Below are positions 45,568-54,123 of a stretch of 64,000 nucleotides of DNA, piece by piece; the stretch's first letter is position 1, and every line of letters starts with the position of its first letter. Location of the stretch: positions 6,653,501 to 6,717,500 of the forward strand of contig NC_009485.1 in assembly GCF_000015165.1 (NCBI RefSeq). The letters run 5' to 3'. The notes under the pieces are model-generated. The model saw only the letters and a list, made by a program, of their open reading frames with translations. It was not told where the DNA came from and searched no databases. The translations under genes and the position numbers were made by a program. The stretch comes from Bradyrhizobium sp. BTAi1. Its GTDB lineage: Bacteria; Pseudomonadota; Alphaproteobacteria; Rhizobiales; Xanthobacteraceae.

Positions 45568-46245
45568 TCAGGCGCCGAGCCCCGCCGCGGCCTGCAGCGC
45601 CTCCGACAGCGTGATGTTCAGCTTGAACGCCGTGGCCGCCTCTTCGACGACAGCGCCGGGATCGGCCATCGCAGCGCCGGCCAGCTCCAGCACGTCGCGG
45701 TACGCGTCCTTGAAGCGCCGAATGTCTGCGATCTCAGGAAACTCGTAGAACGACAGCGCCTCCGGCGGCAGTGCGAGCGACCGCGCGAGGATCTTCTTGA
45801 TGATCTGGCCGCCGCTGAGATCGCCGAGATAGCGCGTATAGGCGTGGGCCAGAAGCGGATGGCCCGAGCCCGATCCCGCCTTCTTGATGGCGCCGACATA
45901 GGTGATCGCTTCGGGCAACAGCGGCAGGCCGGTCGCATCGAGCGTCGCAAGATCGGCCTTGATCGCCGGACTGCGATGCAGCTCCGGCCGCACGATGCGG
46001 CTCAGCACAAGCGAGCTTTGGTGGCGGACAAGCTCGGCCTCCAACGTCTCATAGACCGGCAATAGATTGCGCAACAGCAACGCATAGGCCTGCCGCGTGC
46101 CGCGGCCGCGCAACAGCTCGGCGACGACCCCGGTCCGCTCCGCCGTCACATGCAGCGCCTTGGTCCGTTCGCGCATCGCTTCCAAAAGACTGACCGGGCG
46201 CGTGCTGCACCCGGCCATCTCAATCTGCTCAACTCTGTCCAACAT
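45568..46245 (-). CDS. hmuO: Heme oxygenase (biliverdin synthesis)
   Basis: 225 residues of the bacterial heme oxygenase family. Proximal heme ligand H32 in KALHVTAE, and the distal helix with LGDLSGGQIIKK. It cleaves heme to biliverdin, CO and iron. It lies 19 bases after pufM, so it can be co-transcribed with puf, and is convergent with bphP, whose chromophore it would produce. Iron acquisition is an alternative role, but no uptake genes are nearby. An alternative start is at 46218. Confidence 0.9.
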   Translation of the reverse strand: MLDRVEQIEMAGCSTRPVSLLEAMRERTKALHVTAERTGVVAELLRGRGTRQAYALLLRNLLPVYETLEAELVRHQSSLVLSRIVRPELHRSPAIKADLATLDATGLPLLPEAITYVGAIKKAGSGSGHPLLAHAYTRYLGDLSGGQIIKKILARSLALPPEALSFYEFPEIADIRRFKDAYRDVLELAGAAMADPGAVVEEAATAFKLNITLSEALQAAAGLGA

Positions 46246-46264
46246 GTCTCGACCTGCAGGGACT

Positions 46265-47191
46265 TCAGCGCATCGGCGCCAGCCCGTGTTTCACGCCCCA
46301 GTCGAACCAGCTGTCGACCACTGTGCCCGAGAGTAGGATGCCGATGCCGCCGGTCAAGGGACAAAGCACGGCGAACCACCAGGCCCAGCGATGGATCGAT
46401 TCGGCGGTCGCGTTGAAGCCCATCGTCCAGCGCCAGAACAGCGCACCACGCTCGAACGCCGTGCCGCGATCGACGATCTGTTCGAGCTCTCGCTCGCCGC
46501 CGTAGCGGCTGATCGCCAGCACCGTCGCGCCATGCATCGCGAACAGCAGCGCCGATCCGTACAGGAAGGCGATCGAGAGCATGTGGAACGGATTGTAGAA
46601 CAGGTTGCCGTGGGTGATGGAGAAATTGTTGGTCCAGTCGAGGTGCGGGAAGATGCCGAACGGCACCGCCTCGCTCCAGCTCCCCATGAAGATCGGCCGG
46701 ATGAAGCCGAGCACCAGATAGAGCCAGATCGCCGCCGCAAACGCCCAGGAGACGTGCGTACCGAGGCCGAGCGCGCGGGCACGGCGATAGGTGCGGGCCC
46801 ACCACAACAGGATCGACGTCGTCAGGAAGAAGCCAGCCATCAGCCACCAGCCGCCCTCCTGCAGCGGCGGGAAGATCTGCAGGCCGTATTCCGGCGCCGG
46901 CGGTTGCAGCGACAGCCAGGGGAACTGGCGAATGAACTCGAGCGGGCTCCAGTTCACCGAGGCCAGCATGTTGAGACCGATGATCTCGATCGCGACGAAG
47001 CCGGTCATCAGCGAGGCAAGGCCGAGGAAGCCGAGATACACCGGGCCGACCTGGGCGTCACCGATCTTGCCGAACCAGTAGTTGAAGCTGCCCTTGCCGA
47101 GCCGCTCCCAGATTCCGGGCTCGATCGGAATGCCCGGATAGATCTTACTGCGAACTTGGATCTGCGTGAAGATGTTCTGGTATTGGGCCAT
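46265..47191 (-). CDS. pufM: Photosynthetic reaction center M subunit
   Basis: 308 residues, five membrane helices. Family motifs include GSWSEAVPFGIFPHLDW, THGNLFYNPFHMLSIAFLYG with the special-pair bacteriochlorophyll ligand His, and HGATVLAISRYGGERELEQ with an iron-ligand His and Glu. It starts 18 bases after pufL. No pufX or pufC follows; heme oxygenase does. Confidence 0.99.
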   Translation of the reverse strand: MAQYQNIFTQIQVRSKIYPGIPIEPGIWERLGKGSFNYWFGKIGDAQVGPVYLGFLGLASLMTGFVAIEIIGLNMLASVNWSPLEFIRQFPWLSLQPPAPEYGLQIFPPLQEGGWWLMAGFFLTTSILLWWARTYRRARALGLGTHVSWAFAAAIWLYLVLGFIRPIFMGSWSEAVPFGIFPHLDWTNNFSITHGNLFYNPFHMLSIAFLYGSALLFAMHGATVLAISRYGGERELEQIVDRGTAFERGALFWRWTMGFNATAESIHRWAWWFAVLCPLTGGIGILLSGTVVDSWFDWGVKHGLAPMR

Positions 47192-47209
47192 GACGACCTC
47201 TCCTTGAAC

Positions 47210-48055
47210 TCATTGCGGCGGCGACCAGATCGGAACCCTGCGCCACCATTCCCACCAATCCGACCAGGCATTGCCTTCCGGCAGCAGCCAGGCGGGACCG
47301 GAGATGACGATGCAGACGGCGCTGAAGAACACAGCGGACAGCGCGAGGAACAGCCCGACGCGGTGGATGCCGAGGGTGCCGACGGAATAGCCGATGAGAT
47401 CACGAAACATCGTGTTCTCATGCTCCGGCGACTTCATCTCCTCGCCACGGCCAGGGTTGCTGGCCGACAGGATCAGTCCGCCGTGCAGCGCGAGCGCAAG
47501 ACACGTCGTGAAGAAGAACGTGATCGCGATCATATGCGCGGGATTGTAGTGGAAATTGCCGAACTGATAGCCGGTGTTCGACACCCAGTCGAGATGGGTG
47601 ATGATGCCGTAGGGGAAGGCGTAGCTCCACGAGCCCATCAGCACCGGACGGATCACCTCCAGCGTGAAATAAGCGAAGATCGCAAAGCCGAAGGCGACAG
47701 GCACGTGATAGCCGATCGCGAGCTTGCGGCAGATCTCGACCTCGCGCAGCGCCCAGGAGACGAACGCGCCATGCGCGCACACCGTGATGAGCTGCCAGAA
47801 GCCGCCCTCGGTGAGTGGCGCGAACGACAGGCCGTATTTGGCGTCGGGCGGATTGATGCTGATCTGCCAGAGATTCCACGTCGGTCCGAGCGCCGTGGCG
47901 TAGAGGATCAGCGCCACGCCGACGAACGTGAAGAAGATCGTCGTCACGCCGAAGAAGCCGACATAGAATGGTCCGATCCAGAAATCGAACAGGTCGCCGC
48001 CGATCAACGTGCCGCCGCGGACGCGGTATTTTCGTTCAAAGCTGAGCATTGCCAT
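47210..48055 (-). CDS. pufL: Photosynthetic reaction center L subunit
   Basis: 281 residues, five membrane helices. It starts MAMLSFERKYRVRGGTLIGG. Motifs GSWSYAFPYGIITHLDWVSN and FHYNPAHMIAITFFFTTCLA carry the special-pair ligand and neighbouring residues, and HGGLILSASNP the iron ligand. It binds pigments and QB with PufM. Separated from pufA by a strong hairpin. Confidence 0.99.
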   Translation of the reverse strand: MAMLSFERKYRVRGGTLIGGDLFDFWIGPFYVGFFGVTTIFFTFVGVALILYATALGPTWNLWQISINPPDAKYGLSFAPLTEGGFWQLITVCAHGAFVSWALREVEICRKLAIGYHVPVAFGFAIFAYFTLEVIRPVLMGSWSYAFPYGIITHLDWVSNTGYQFGNFHYNPAHMIAITFFFTTCLALALHGGLILSASNPGRGEEMKSPEHENTMFRDLIGYSVGTLGIHRVGLFLALSAVFFSAVCIVISGPAWLLPEGNAWSDWWEWWRRVPIWSPPQ

Positions 48056-48142
48056 CGGTCCTGCCTCCGCTGCCCGTCGCTCGATATGCTGCGTGTCGTA
48101 TCGTCATGTCATCAGGCCGCGCATTCATTGACGGCCATATTT

Positions 48143-48188
48143 GGGAAGCGGGCGAACGAGGTCTGTCGCCGACGCACGCCCGCTTCCC
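48143..48188 (-). promoter_or_regulatory. pufA-pufL intercistronic hairpin
   Basis: A perfect 12-bp stem (48143-48154 with 48177-48188, GGGAAGCGGGCG / CGCCCGCTTCCC) closes a 22-base loop. No T-run follows on the transcribed strand. In Rhodobacter a hairpin at this place stabilises the pufBA message and sets the LH1 to reaction center ratio; the same is likely here. Confidence 0.8.
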
Positions 48189-48206
48189 TTGGGTCACGCG
48201 AAGCTG

Positions 48207-48395
48207 TTAGGTGAGCTTCACCGGGGTCGCCGGATCGGAGATCGACGACGTCTTCGCAGCGCGCGGTCCCTCCAGCCAGTTGAACCGATTCGTGCTGAGC
48301 AGGATGAAGTGAATCACCAATGCCAGTCCGAACAGGAAGATGCCGAGAGCCACGAGAACCCGGCGGGGATCGAACAACAACCACAAGCGCCACAT
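48207..48395 (-). CDS. pufA: Light-harvesting complex 1 alpha polypeptide
   Basis: 62 residues. One membrane helix (VLVALGIFLFGLALVIHFIL) with the bacteriochlorophyll-binding His in the motif ALVIHF, and the N-terminal MWRLWLLFDPRRV typical of LH1 alpha. It pairs with PufB around the reaction center. 16 bases after pufB, AAGGAGAA before the ATG. Confidence 0.97.
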   Translation of the reverse strand: MWRLWLLFDPRRVLVALGIFLFGLALVIHFILLSTNRFNWLEGPRAAKTSSISDPATPVKLT

Positions 48396-48411
48396 AGTTT
48401 TCTCCTTTCGG

Positions 48412-48645
48412 TCAGGTCAGGTAGGAGAGCACGATATTGGCGTAGTGGGTCACCCCATCCAGCGCCGCTGCCTTGTAGCCGGTCGGCCCGGGCAGCCAAG
48501 GACGCCACATCCAGGCGAGAATGTGGGCGACGATCGCAATCGCCGTGAAGACCACAAAGCTCGTCATGAAGATGCTATGGAATTCCCTAGCCTCCGCTTC
48601 GGTCAGCCCCGACAGAGAGCCTCCCTTGTTTGGTACGTCCACCAT
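48412..48645 (-). CDS. pufB: Light-harvesting complex 1 beta polypeptide
   Basis: 77 residues. N-terminus MVDVPNKGGSLSGLTEAEAR, one membrane helix (FVVFTAIAIVAHILAW) with the bacteriochlorophyll-binding His in AHILAWMWRPW. AGGAGGT precedes the ATG at 48645. The C-terminal tail (LDGVTHYANIVLSYLT) makes it longer than the usual 48-60 residue mature beta chain. Confidence 0.96.
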   Translation of the reverse strand: MVDVPNKGGSLSGLTEAEAREFHSIFMTSFVVFTAIAIVAHILAWMWRPWLPGPTGYKAAALDGVTHYANIVLSYLT

Positions 48646-48710
48646 AGTGGTACCTCCTGGTGTTGGCCTTTCGGCCGGATGCCGCTCACCGGAATGAGCA
48701 GCGTCGAAGC

Positions 48711-48752
48711 GCCATCCCGTCGCCGGGATGGCATCCGTGCGGCGAGCCGCAC
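48711..48752 (-). promoter_or_regulatory. Two hairpins in the pufQ-pufB spacer
   Basis: GCCATCCC (48711-48718) pairs with GGGATGGC (48725-48732), and GTGCGGC (48737-48743) pairs with GCCGCAC (48746-48752). Both are perfect. Stacked stems between pufQ and pufB fit an mRNA processing or stability region at the 5' end of the pufBA message. Confidence 0.55.
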
Positions 48753-48798
48753 GAATTCCTTGAGAGAGCACGCAGGGCTCAGCCGGCAGCCCTCTAAC

Positions 48799-49026
48799 TC
48801 ACAACCCCATAAAGGACGAGGTCGCGCAGTTCGCGGCCTTGATCCTCGCCTCGCCGATGATGGCGCCGAGCGGCGCCGGCCGGTGGCCGGTGATGACGGA
48901 GCCGATCCGGCGCAGCACGCCCTCGACCATCAGCACGGCGAAGCACATTGCGTAGACCAGGAGATATTCGATCCGCTCGCGCGATCTCGGCGCGACGTCA
49001 CGATCCATGCGCTCGTATAACGACAT
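48799..49026 (-). CDS. pufQ: PufQ, bacteriochlorophyll-related assembly protein
   Basis: 75 residues with one membrane helix (YLLVYAMCFAVLMVEGVL) and a C-terminus rich in small residues. The place between bchZ and pufB and the single-helix form match PufQ, which influences bacteriochlorophyll synthesis and LH assembly. GGGAGAGGGA lies before the ATG at 49026; an ATG at 49062 overlapping the bchZ stop would add 12 residues. Confidence 0.85.
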   Translation of the reverse strand: MSLYERMDRDVAPRSRERIEYLLVYAMCFAVLMVEGVLRRIGSVITGHRPAPLGAIIGEARIKAANCATSSFMGL

Positions 49027-49058
49027 CGTCCCTCTCCCTTCGCTCCACCCCGTCGCGC

Positions 49059-50513
49059 TCATGCGGCCTGGCCTGTTGCGAGCTGCAGCCGCACGCGCGC
49101 GAGAACGTCTTCCGTCACCTTGTCGAGTCCGGCCTGGCGCGCGCCGCGCTCGGCCGCATCGCGCAGCCGCTTGGCTGCGGAAATCCGCACCAGCACCGGC
49201 TGCGTTTCGATGATCCGATCGAGCGCGAGCCTGGCGCCGTCTTCCCAGGGCAGCTCGCGCTCGAGCCGCGCCGGCGTCGCCGCGATCTGATCGAGCTGCG
49301 TGGCGAGCGGCAGGATGTTGAACAGCGCATCGAACAGCGCGTTGCAGACCTCCTGCAGGACATAGGTCGCGCCGGCATAGCCCATGAACGGCGTGCCGGT
49401 GTGGCGGCGGATCACCGTGCCCGGGAACGAGGCCGGGATGTAGATCGCGCGATTGCCCGCTTCCGCCGCATACATGCGCTCATTGTAGCTGCCGAACAGC
49501 ACCAGCGGCGGCCGCTCGTGGATCTGCTTACGGATCGCGTCATTGTCGGTCTTGGCGCCGGCGCAGCGCGAGACTGCGAAATGACACGGCAGCCCGAGCT
49601 CGGTCTCCAGGAAATTGCGCAAGCCTCGCGCATAGGTCTCGGAGGCGACGATGCCGAAGCTGGCGGTGCCGAAGAAGTCCTGCGTGACCGAACGCCAGAG
49701 GTCCCAGATCGGCTTGATCGTCGTATGCTTCTCGCGCGCAATAAACGGCTCGGGGTCGAGCCCGAGCATCTCACCGAGCGTGCGCAGGAATTTCGTGGTC
49801 GAATGCAGCCCGATCGGCGCCTGCAGATAGGGGCGCTCCAAGGTCTCGCACAGCAGCCGGCCGAACTCGCGATACATGCAGATGTTGACGTCCGCATTGA
49901 CCAGCTTCGGCACGTCGGCAACATGGCTGCCGAGCGGAAACACCATGTTGATCTCGGCGCCGATGCCTTCAACGAGCCGGCGGATCTCGGCGAGATCCGA
50001 GGGCATGTTGAAGGTGCCGTAGATCGGCCCGATGATGTTGACGCGTGGCTTCTCGCCGTCCGCACGCGGCTTGCGCTCCGGGATCTTGCGCAGGCCATAT
50101 TCGCTCCACAACCAGCTCAGCGCGCGGTTGGCGCTCTGCCACTGGTCCTCGTCGATCGTGCGCGGCAGGAAGCGCTTGATGTTGGAGCCTTCCGGCGTGA
50201 CGCCGCCGCCGATCATCTCGGCGATCGAGCCGGTGACGACCACGGCCGGCAGGTCGGGATCGAGCGCGGCGCGGGCGCGCTTCATCGCCTGCTCGGTGCC
50301 CTTCTGTCCCAGTTCGTCTTCGCCGAGACCCGTGACGACGATCGGCAGCTCGTGCGGCGGCAGGCCGTCGGTGTAGTGCAGCACCGAAGTCACCGGCAGG
50401 TTCTCACAGCCGACCGGGCCATCGATGATGACCTGCAGGCCCTTGATCGCGGTGAACACGTAGACCGAGCCCCAATAGCCGCCGGCGCGATCGTGATCGA
50501 GGATCAGCATCAC
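49059..50513 (-). CDS. bchZ: Chlorophyllide reductase subunit Z
   Basis: 484 residues, NifK-like. N-terminus with DHDRAGGYWGSVYVF and the cysteine-containing GPVGCENLPV cluster-binding segment. With BchX and BchY it reduces the C7-C8 bond (ring B) of chlorophyllide to a bacteriochlorin. It overlaps bchY by ATGA. Confidence 0.97.
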   Translation of the reverse strand: MMLILDHDRAGGYWGSVYVFTAIKGLQVIIDGPVGCENLPVTSVLHYTDGLPPHELPIVVTGLGEDELGQKGTEQAMKRARAALDPDLPAVVVTGSIAEMIGGGVTPEGSNIKRFLPRTIDEDQWQSANRALSWLWSEYGLRKIPERKPRADGEKPRVNIIGPIYGTFNMPSDLAEIRRLVEGIGAEINMVFPLGSHVADVPKLVNADVNICMYREFGRLLCETLERPYLQAPIGLHSTTKFLRTLGEMLGLDPEPFIAREKHTTIKPIWDLWRSVTQDFFGTASFGIVASETYARGLRNFLETELGLPCHFAVSRCAGAKTDNDAIRKQIHERPPLVLFGSYNERMYAAEAGNRAIYIPASFPGTVIRRHTGTPFMGYAGATYVLQEVCNALFDALFNILPLATQLDQIAATPARLERELPWEDGARLALDRIIETQPVLVRISAAKRLRDAAERGARQAGLDKVTEDVLARVRLQLATGQAA

Positions 50514-52048
50514 ACCATCTCCTCGGACTTGCGCTTCTTGGCCTGCGCCGCGACCGCCTTGCGGAACTTGTCGCGGAATTCAGGACGCGCGACAGGCGTG
50601 TCCTGCCACACGCCCGCAGTGTCGCCCTCGCCGACACCTTCGAAGAACGTGCGCATCTCGTCGAACCGCGCCTTGCCGCCGATGGCGGCATTGACGACCT
50701 GCGCCAGCGAGCCGGCGCCGGAGACGCCGAACAGCGGCCGCGCCGAGATCAAATTGGTGAAATAGAGCGATGGAATCGCGCGCGCCTTGGCCTTCTGCAC
50801 GACCGGCGTGGTGCCGATCGCGAGATCCGGCGCGAACTCATCGACTGCGGCGAGATCCTGCTCCAGCGAGGCGCGGTACTGCACGCGCACGCCGTGGCTC
50901 TCGAGCCACGCACAGTCCGCTTCCGACCAGCGCGTGCGCGGACAGGCCGTGCCGACATAGCGCAGATCGGCGCCGCTCTCGACCAGGAGACGCCCGACCA
51001 GGAGTTCGGACCCTTCATAGCCCGACAGCGTGATGCGGCCGCGGATCGGCGCTGCCGCGAGTGCCGCGCGGATCGCCGGCAGCACTGCGTTCTTCGCTGC
51101 GTCGATCTGCCCGCGTCCGACGCCGCAGATCGCCCCGACCGCCTCCAGCCAATCCGCCGTGCCGTCGTAGCCGACCGGCGCCGAACCGATGATCGGACGG
51201 CCCGCCGCTTCGAACTCGCGGATCGACGCCGTGTAGAACGGGTGGATCGCCGCGACAGCCGCGCAGTCCAGTGCGCCATAGAGTTCGCGCCATTCGCGCG
51301 TCGGCACCGAGGGTCCGGCGGCAAGGCCGAGCGGCGCCAGCATCATGCCGATGCCGACGGGATCGGCGGGGAACATCTCGCCCAGCAGCGTGATGGTGGG
51401 CTTGTCGCCGCGCGGTGCGCGCGGCGCCTGCACCGGCCCCTGCTCGGCCTCGCGGCGCGCGTAATTCAGCATCGCGCCCGCCAGCACATCCTTGGCCTCC
51501 GCATGGGTCGGCACGCCGAAGCCGGGTACGTCGATGCCGATCACACGGACGCCGTTGATCTCCTTCGGCAGGATTTGCAGCGGTACGCCGGACGCGGTGG
51601 GGACACACAGATTGATGATGACGACGCAGTCGTAATTGGCGGGATCGGCGAGCTTGAACACGGCGTCGCGAATGTCCTCGAACAGTTTTCCGGTGACCAG
51701 CGTCTCGGAATTGAACGGGACATAGCCGACGCTGCGCCGCGCGCCATAGAAGTGCGACGTGAAGGTCAGGCCATAGACGCAGCAGGCCGAGCCCGACAGC
51801 ACGGTGGCGGTGCGGCGCATGCGCAGGCCGACGCGCAGCGAGCCAAACGCCGGACACATGCTCTGCGGCTGGTCATGCGGCCCGGCCGGATAGTCCGCCG
51901 CATAGCGCGCCAAGACCTCGCTCTTGCCGGCAGCCTCGGCCGCCTTCTTGAGCTCGGCCTTGCCGGCGTGGCAGCCGAGCGCCTCGGGCTGCGCCGGCAT
52001 GCCGGCCTCCGCGCCGCCCACGGCCTGATGGATCACTGCATCGCTCAT
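50510..52048 (-). CDS. bchY: Chlorophyllide reductase subunit Y
   Basis: 512 residues, NifD-like. Cluster cysteines lie in SMCPAFGSLR, SGSACCVYGLTF and the later VIINLCVPTASG. Heterodimer partner of BchZ. Its start is 33 bases after the bchX stop. Confidence 0.97.
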   Translation of the reverse strand: MSDAVIHQAVGGAEAGMPAQPEALGCHAGKAELKKAAEAAGKSEVLARYAADYPAGPHDQPQSMCPAFGSLRVGLRMRRTATVLSGSACCVYGLTFTSHFYGARRSVGYVPFNSETLVTGKLFEDIRDAVFKLADPANYDCVVIINLCVPTASGVPLQILPKEINGVRVIGIDVPGFGVPTHAEAKDVLAGAMLNYARREAEQGPVQAPRAPRGDKPTITLLGEMFPADPVGIGMMLAPLGLAAGPSVPTREWRELYGALDCAAVAAIHPFYTASIREFEAAGRPIIGSAPVGYDGTADWLEAVGAICGVGRGQIDAAKNAVLPAIRAALAAAPIRGRITLSGYEGSELLVGRLLVESGADLRYVGTACPRTRWSEADCAWLESHGVRVQYRASLEQDLAAVDEFAPDLAIGTTPVVQKAKARAIPSLYFTNLISARPLFGVSGAGSLAQVVNAAIGGKARFDEMRTFFEGVGEGDTAGVWQDTPVARPEFRDKFRKAVAAQAKKRKSEEMV

Positions 52049-52081
52049 TGCACTACATTCCGCTGCTCAGCAACGCACCCA

Positions 52082-53080
52082 TCACACATTGTCGTAGATC
52101 ACTTCGAGCGACGGCTTGGCCACCGCCGTGCTGCCGCACATGTCTTCAAGCGTCGCCTGCTCCAGCACCACGTCGCGGCCGACTTCCGAGGCCTTGAACA
52201 GGCCGAGCAGGCCGTCCTGCGTCAGGGGATGCGGATGCTGCGGCGGGGCCTCGGCGACGTTCTTCGCGAGGTGCTCAAACAGCGGCGCCCAGGGCGTGCC
52301 GGGCCGGCCAATGATCTGATAGCTGGCGCTCTTGCGGCGGATGTCGTCGTCGGCCGGGATCGAGGCCAGCACCGGGATGCCCGTCGCATCAGCAAAGGCT
52401 TGCGCCTCGCCGGTGCCGTCATCCTTGTTGATGACGATGCCGGCGACCCCGACATTGCCGCCGAGCTTGCGGAAATATTCCACCGCCGAGCAGACGTTGT
52501 TGGCAACGTAAAGCGACTGCAGATCGTTGGAGCCGACGATGATCACCTTCTGGCACATGTCGCGCGCGATCGGCAGGCCGAAGCCGCCGCAGACGACATC
52601 GCCCAGAAAGTCGAGCAGCACGTAGTCGAAGCCCCAATCGTGGAAGCCGAGCTTCTCGATCAGCTCGAAGCCGTGGATGATGCCGCGACCGCCGCAGCCG
52701 CGGCCGACCTCGGGTCCGCCGAGCTCCATCGCGAACACGCCGTCGCGCTTGAAGCAGACGTCGCCGATCTTCACATCCTCGCCGGCGAGCTTCTTCTTCG
52801 ACGAGGTCTCAAGAATGGTCGGGCAGGCCCGGCCGCCGAACAGCAGCGACGTGGTGTCGCTCTTCGGATCGCAGCCGATGAGCAGCACCTTCTTGCCCTG
52901 CTGCGCCATCATGTAGGACAAATTGGCAAGCGTGAAGCTCTTGCCGATGCCGCCCTTGCCGTAGATCGCGATGATCTGCGTCGCCTTCTTCGGCGCCGCC
53001 GTCGTGGGCGCGTCGGGCTCGATCGCGGCTTCGGCCCGCAGGGCATCGGTCATCGTACTGATCTTGGTCGGGGCATTCAT
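52082..53080 (-). CDS. bchX: Chlorophyllide reductase iron protein BchX
   Basis: 332 residues, nitrogenase iron-protein-like. P-loop GKGGIGKS at 41-48; cluster cysteines in GRGCGGRG and DVVCGGFG. It donates electrons to BchYZ. The ATG at 53080 overlaps the bchC stop by ATGA and follows GGAGAG; a longer in-frame start lies inside bchC. Confidence 0.97.
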   Translation of the reverse strand: MNAPTKISTMTDALRAEAAIEPDAPTTAAPKKATQIIAIYGKGGIGKSFTLANLSYMMAQQGKKVLLIGCDPKSDTTSLLFGGRACPTILETSSKKKLAGEDVKIGDVCFKRDGVFAMELGGPEVGRGCGGRGIIHGFELIEKLGFHDWGFDYVLLDFLGDVVCGGFGLPIARDMCQKVIIVGSNDLQSLYVANNVCSAVEYFRKLGGNVGVAGIVINKDDGTGEAQAFADATGIPVLASIPADDDIRRKSASYQIIGRPGTPWAPLFEHLAKNVAEAPPQHPHPLTQDGLLGLFKASEVGRDVVLEQATLEDMCGSTAVAKPSLEVIYDNV

Positions 53081-54018
53081 GGGGCAGCTCTCCAGTCCAA
53101 GACCATCTTGAGACATGACGGATCGTCGAATGCGGTCCGGTAGGCGCTCTCCGCCGACAAAGCGTCGGCGTGATGCGTAATCAGCCCGTCCAGCGACAGC
53201 CGACCGGTGTCGATCAGATTGCGCACCGCGAGCAGGTCCTCATGCTTCCATTCGGCGGCGACGCGGATCGCCGCCTCGCGCATGAAGGCCGGCGGATAGG
53301 AGAAGGTCAGCGGCGCACTGTAGAAGCCGGCGAGGATGATCTCGCCCCGAGGGGCCAAGCGAGCAATGAGACTGTCGAGCAGCCCGGCATCGCCGCTGGC
53401 GTCGAAGATCAGGCGATAGTCGCGACGGGTATCAGTCGCGGGATCGATGACGCGATAACCGGTCGCGCCGGCGGCGCGCTCCGGATTGCTTTCCCACACC
53501 ACAGGCGGATCCCCACCCATTGCGATGATCAGCCGCGCCAGCAGACGACCGAGCACACCATGGCCGACCACGCATTCGGCCTGGCCGTCGCCGCCGATCG
53601 TCAGCGCATGATAGGCGGTGGCCGCGAGCGCGAGCAGCACGCCGCGCTCGCCGATGGACTCGTCAATCGCGACCACGCGCTGCGGAGGAACGTTGAGGCG
53701 TGAGGCTGCGGCGCCGAACAGGCTCCTCACCTCGCCGAAGCAGCGCGCCGCGCCCGGCACGAAGACGCGCTCGCCCTTTCGAAAACCCGAATGAGGTGCA
53801 GCCTGCGCGATGCGGCCGACAGCCTCGTAGCCCGGCACGAGCGGATAGCCCAGGCCCGGGAAGGACGGCATGCGCCCTTCGTACAGCAGCCGTTCGGTGC
53901 CGGTGCTGATCGCGCTCCATTCGATGTCGACGGTGAGACAGTCCGGGGCATCCGCCAGCTGCAGCTGCTGCAGCGACAACTCCCTCGGCCTCCCCAGCAC
54001 CACGGCGATCGCGTCCAT
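53077..54018 (-). CDS. bchC: 3-hydroxyethyl bacteriochlorophyllide a dehydrogenase BchC
   Basis: 313 residues, medium-chain dehydrogenase family without the structural zinc lobe. Motifs GYPLVPGYEAVGRI and GHGVLGRLLARLI (nucleotide-binding). It oxidises the 3-hydroxyethyl group made by BchF to acetyl. GGGGAG precedes the ATG. Two PpsR boxes lie in the gap to crtF. Confidence 0.96.
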   Translation of the reverse strand: MDAIAVVLGRPRELSLQQLQLADAPDCLTVDIEWSAISTGTERLLYEGRMPSFPGLGYPLVPGYEAVGRIAQAAPHSGFRKGERVFVPGAARCFGEVRSLFGAAASRLNVPPQRVVAIDESIGERGVLLALAATAYHALTIGGDGQAECVVGHGVLGRLLARLIIAMGGDPPVVWESNPERAAGATGYRVIDPATDTRRDYRLIFDASGDAGLLDSLIARLAPRGEIILAGFYSAPLTFSYPPAFMREAAIRVAAEWKHEDLLAVRNLIDTGRLSLDGLITHHADALSAESAYRTAFDDPSCLKMVLDWRAAP

Positions 54019-54080
54019 AGCCCAACTCCCCGGCGACGCCCGCTTAGTTACGGGTGTCAGGTTAATCCGCTCACGAAGAG

Positions 54081-54098
54081 TGTCAACATAAATTTACA
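54081..54098. promoter_or_regulatory. PpsR box 1 upstream of bchC
   Basis: TGTCAACATAAATTTACA, an exact TGT-N12-ACA match (TGTCA-N8-TTACA), 62 bases before the bchC start. Confidence 0.8.
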
Positions 54099-54105
54099 TT
54101 CCAAG

Positions 54106-54123
54106 TGTCAGCTATTCGCGACA
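54106..54123. promoter_or_regulatory. PpsR box 2 upstream of bchC, overlapping the crtF stop
   Basis: TGTCAGCTATTCGCGACA, an exact TGT-N12-ACA match, lies 25 bases centre-to-centre from box 1 and overlaps the last codons of crtF. The pair defines an internal promoter for bchCXYZ-puf. Confidence 0.7.

Noticed and set aside
45557..45576. Bidirectional terminator between bphP and hmuO
   Set aside because: A bulged GGCGCTGA/TCAGGCGCC stem overlaps the hmuO stop, but it is short and lacks T-runs, so it is not supported well enough to annotate.
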